From an uncultured Methanobrevibacter sp. (GTDB lineage Archaea; Methanobacteriota; Methanobacteria; Methanobacteriales; Methanobacteriaceae), in NCBI GenBank assembly GCA_905235495.1, contig CAJOMK010000072.1, positions 1 to 6,732 of the forward strand: a DNA stretch of 6,732 bases. The letters run 5' to 3'. Below are positions 5,213 through 6,732 of this stretch, piece after piece (positions within the stretch are counted from its first letter, which is position 1; each line of letters opens with the position of its first letter). The position numbers and the translations under genes were made by a program. The notes beneath the pieces were generated by a model that had not been told where the DNA came from, made no database searches, and saw only the letters and a program-made list of their open reading frames with translations.

Positions 5213-5286
5213 GCCCTGGTGGTGTAGCTTGGATAACACGTGGGACTGCGGATCCCATTCCCCGGGTTCAAATCCCGGCCAGGGCA
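5213..5286 (+). tRNA. tRNA-Arg (anticodon GCG)
   Basis: A complete 74-base cloverleaf can be folded by eye. The acceptor stem is GCCCTGG (5213-5219) with CCAGGGC (5279-5285), discriminator A5286. The D stem is GTGT (5222-5225) with ACAC (5236-5239). The anticodon stem is TGGGA (5241-5245) with TCCCA (5253-5257). The loop CTGCGGA puts GCG at 5248-5250, reading the Arg codons CGC and CGU. The variable loop is TTCC, and the T stem CCGGG (5262-5266) pairs with CCCGG (5274-5278) around TTCAAAT. All stem positions pair. A20 in the D loop and discriminator A are usual arginine identity elements. There is no intron and the 3' CCA is not encoded. Position 13 (T5225) is in the context UGUAG. Confidence 0.96.
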
Positions 5287-5293
5287 TTTTTTT
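5287..5293 (+). terminator. T7 terminator of tRNA-Arg
   Basis: Seven T residues follow directly after the discriminator base, the normal archaeal termination signal for a tRNA gene. Confidence 0.65.
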
Positions 5294-5342
5294 ATATTTA
5301 ATAACTGATTTTAACTTTTTCAATGAATTAATAAATCATTAA

Positions 5343-5352
5343 TTTATATTTA
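5343..5352 (+). promoter_or_regulatory. Candidate TATA box for truD
   Basis: TTTATATTTA is centred about 30 bases before the truD ATG. It would place the transcript start almost at the ATG and lose the ribosome binding site. The similar TTTATATTTAA at 5290-5300 would give a leader of about 55 bases and may be the real one. Confidence 0.3.
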
Positions 5353-5364
5353 TCATTTTATTCA

Positions 5365-5370
5365 AGAGGA
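5365..5370 (+). promoter_or_regulatory. Ribosome binding site of truD
   Basis: AGAGGA stands 6 bases before the ATG at 5377 and supports that start. It must lie within the transcript, which argues for the upstream TATA candidate at 5290-5300. Confidence 0.6.
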
Positions 5371-5376
5371 ATAGTC

Positions 5377-6732
5377 ATGCTTAATGCAAACACTTATGTT
5401 ACAGAGGAAGAAGGTATCGGCGGTACAATAAGAAACAGATGGGAAGACTTCTATGTAGAGGAAATCCCTGAAGTGATTCCGGATGGAGAAGGTCCAAACA
5501 TCTACATTTGGATTGAAAAATTAGGAAGAACCACCCTTGATGTTTTACTTGACATTGCAAGAGATCTTCATATTGATAGGAAAAGAATGGGTTTTGCAGG
5601 AATGAAGGACAAGAAAGCTATTACTCGTCAATGGATTTGCATTGCTAATATGGATTCTGAGGAACAGTTCAATCAAGTCAAGGCATTGGAAGGAACCATC
5701 CACAATACTGAATTCTTAAAGGTTGTAAGAGGAAGAAAAAAGCTAAGAATGGGTCAACTTAAAGGAAATAAGTTCAGAATCTTGGTGAAAGACATTGATG
5801 GAATGGAATCAGAAGATGAAGAAACAAGAAGCTTAGCTATTGAAGATGCTGCTAAAAGAGCAGATGCCATTTTAAAGACCCTTGAAAAGACTGGTGTTCC
5901 TAATTACTTCGGTTGGCAAAGATTTGGAAAACCAAGAACCAACACTCATTTGGTTGGAGAAGCACTCATTCAAAATGACTTAAAGGAAGCTGTAAGACGA
6001 TATATTGGCAATCCTTCTCCAGAAGAAGGTGAAGAAGCTAGAGCAGCTCGTCAAGCTTATGATGATGGAGAATGGGGAAAGTCATTGGAATTGATGCATC
6101 CAGGAATGCGTTATGAAAAGATGATGCTTAAGGTTCTCATCAAGGAAGAAAAAAGAGCCATTAGAAAGATTGCTGAGAAGGAAGGAATTGAGCCAGAAGA
6201 AGTTGACAAATCTCAGGTGGAATTGTCAGATAAGGCTTATAAAAATGCAATTCACGCACTTCCAAAGCCTCTTCAAAGAATGTTTGTCCATGCTTATCAA
6301 TCATTTTTATTCAATGCTGCAGTAAGTGAGCGTGTAGCAATGGGAATGGACAAATACATTGAAGGAGATATCGTTATAGATAAGGAAGAAAGAATTTTAA
6401 GGGTCAAAACAAATGAAGAGTTTCAGGAAATGGTGTCTTCCTTTGAAATAAACCAAACCTGTCCATTGTATGGTACAAAAGTTCCTTTTGCTGGAGGAGA
6501 AGTAGGCAAGATGGAAGAGGCTATATTAGAAAGTTATGGATTGACTAAAGCTGATTTTGAGGTTCCTAAAATGCCTCGTTTAGGAAGCCATGGTTTAAGA
6601 AGAGCTATGAGGTTCCAAGTATGGGATGCAAGTACTGTAGCAACTGATGATGGAGTGATGTGTGAGTTCTCCATTGACAAGGGATCTTATGCAACTGCAG
6701 TCTTAAGGGAAGTTATGAAAAAGGACGTTTAT
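5377..6732 (+). CDS. truD: tRNA pseudouridine synthase TruD (3' end outside window)
   Basis: The frame is open for 452 codons to the window edge. TruD/Pus7 enzymes convert uridine to pseudouridine in tRNA, classically at U13 in bacteria and also at position 35 in archaeal and eukaryotic members. The N-terminal GIGGTIRNRWEDFYVEEI (13-30) is typical of archaeal TruD. The catalytic motif FAGMKDKKAITRQ (73-85) contains the nucleophile Asp78. NYFGWQRFG (176-184) and SFLFN (309-313) are the other family motifs, and KGSYATAVLRE (435-445) is the conserved C-terminal motif. The stretch between about 185 and 305 contains the TRUD-specific insertion, rich in Glu, Ala and Lys. Because the last conserved motif is already present, only a few residues are probably missing. 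The ATG is supported by AGAGGA at 5365-5370. It follows tRNA-Arg by 90 bases and appears to be transcribed separately. Nothing suggests it is defective. Confidence 0.95.
   Translation, partial: MLNANTYVTEEEGIGGTIRNRWEDFYVEEIPEVIPDGEGPNIYIWIEKLGRTTLDVLLDIARDLHIDRKRMGFAGMKDKKAITRQWICIANMDSEEQFNQVKALEGTIHNTEFLKVVRGRKKLRMGQLKGNKFRILVKDIDGMESEDEETRSLAIEDAAKRADAILKTLEKTGVPNYFGWQRFGKPRTNTHLVGEALIQNDLKEAVRRYIGNPSPEEGEEARAARQAYDDGEWGKSLELMHPGMRYEKMMLKVLIKEEKRAIRKIAEKEGIEPEEVDKSQVELSDKAYKNAIHALPKPLQRMFVHAYQSFLFNAAVSERVAMGMDKYIEGDIVIDKEERILRVKTNEEFQEMVSSFEINQTCPLYGTKVPFAGGEVGKMEEAILESYGLTKADFEVPKMPRLGSHGLRRAMRFQVWDASTVATDDGVMCEFSIDKGSYATAVLREVMKKDVY

Overview
The window looks like part of a methanogenic archaeon's chromosome, most likely Methanobrevibacter or a close Methanobacteriales relative. 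The support is: very AT-rich DNA with long T-runs between genes, archaeal TATA boxes (TTTATATA type), GGTGAT-type ribosome binding sites, an archaeal TruD, a methanogen-type HypE-related protein, and a tRNA gene without an encoded CCA end. The genus is an inference from composition and protein style; no search was possible.

Layout, left to right. Positions 1-827 are the 3' part of a CstA-family peptide/carboxylate transporter, ending in a hairpin plus T-run that overlaps its stop codon. Positions 828-1174 hold no protein gene. They do contain a TATA box (925-932), a nested set of complementary segments (960-1071) and a T-run, which together look like an unrecognised small RNA gene. Positions 1175-1425 are a small two-cluster ferredoxin broken by a one-base deletion inside its first cysteine motif. 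Positions 1511-2884 encode a PurM/HypE-superfamily protein that lacks the C-terminal cysteine of true HypE. Positions 3061-3282 are the first ~59 codons of an FMN-binding pyridoxamine-phosphate-oxidase-like gene, cut off and joined by a 4-base ATGA overlap to a membrane acyltransferase (3279-4343). Positions 4344-4633 are T-rich and carry a 19-bp tandem repeat and a promoter for a small membrane-anchored, pilin-like protein (4634-5089). A tRNA-Arg(GCG) lies at 5213-5286. The window ends inside, but very near the end of, truD (5377 to the edge).

All genes read rightward, but most have their own candidate promoter and T-rich terminator, so this is a string of single-gene units rather than an operon. 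The exception is the PPOX-remnant/acyltransferase pair. The ferredoxin and the PPOX remnant both look like genes in decay, and the acyltransferase looks like an accessory gene placed into the remnant. The only functional link visible is that TruD is a tRNA pseudouridine synthase next to a tRNA whose U13 lies in the UNUAR context favoured by that family. All positions, pairings and motifs were read by eye.
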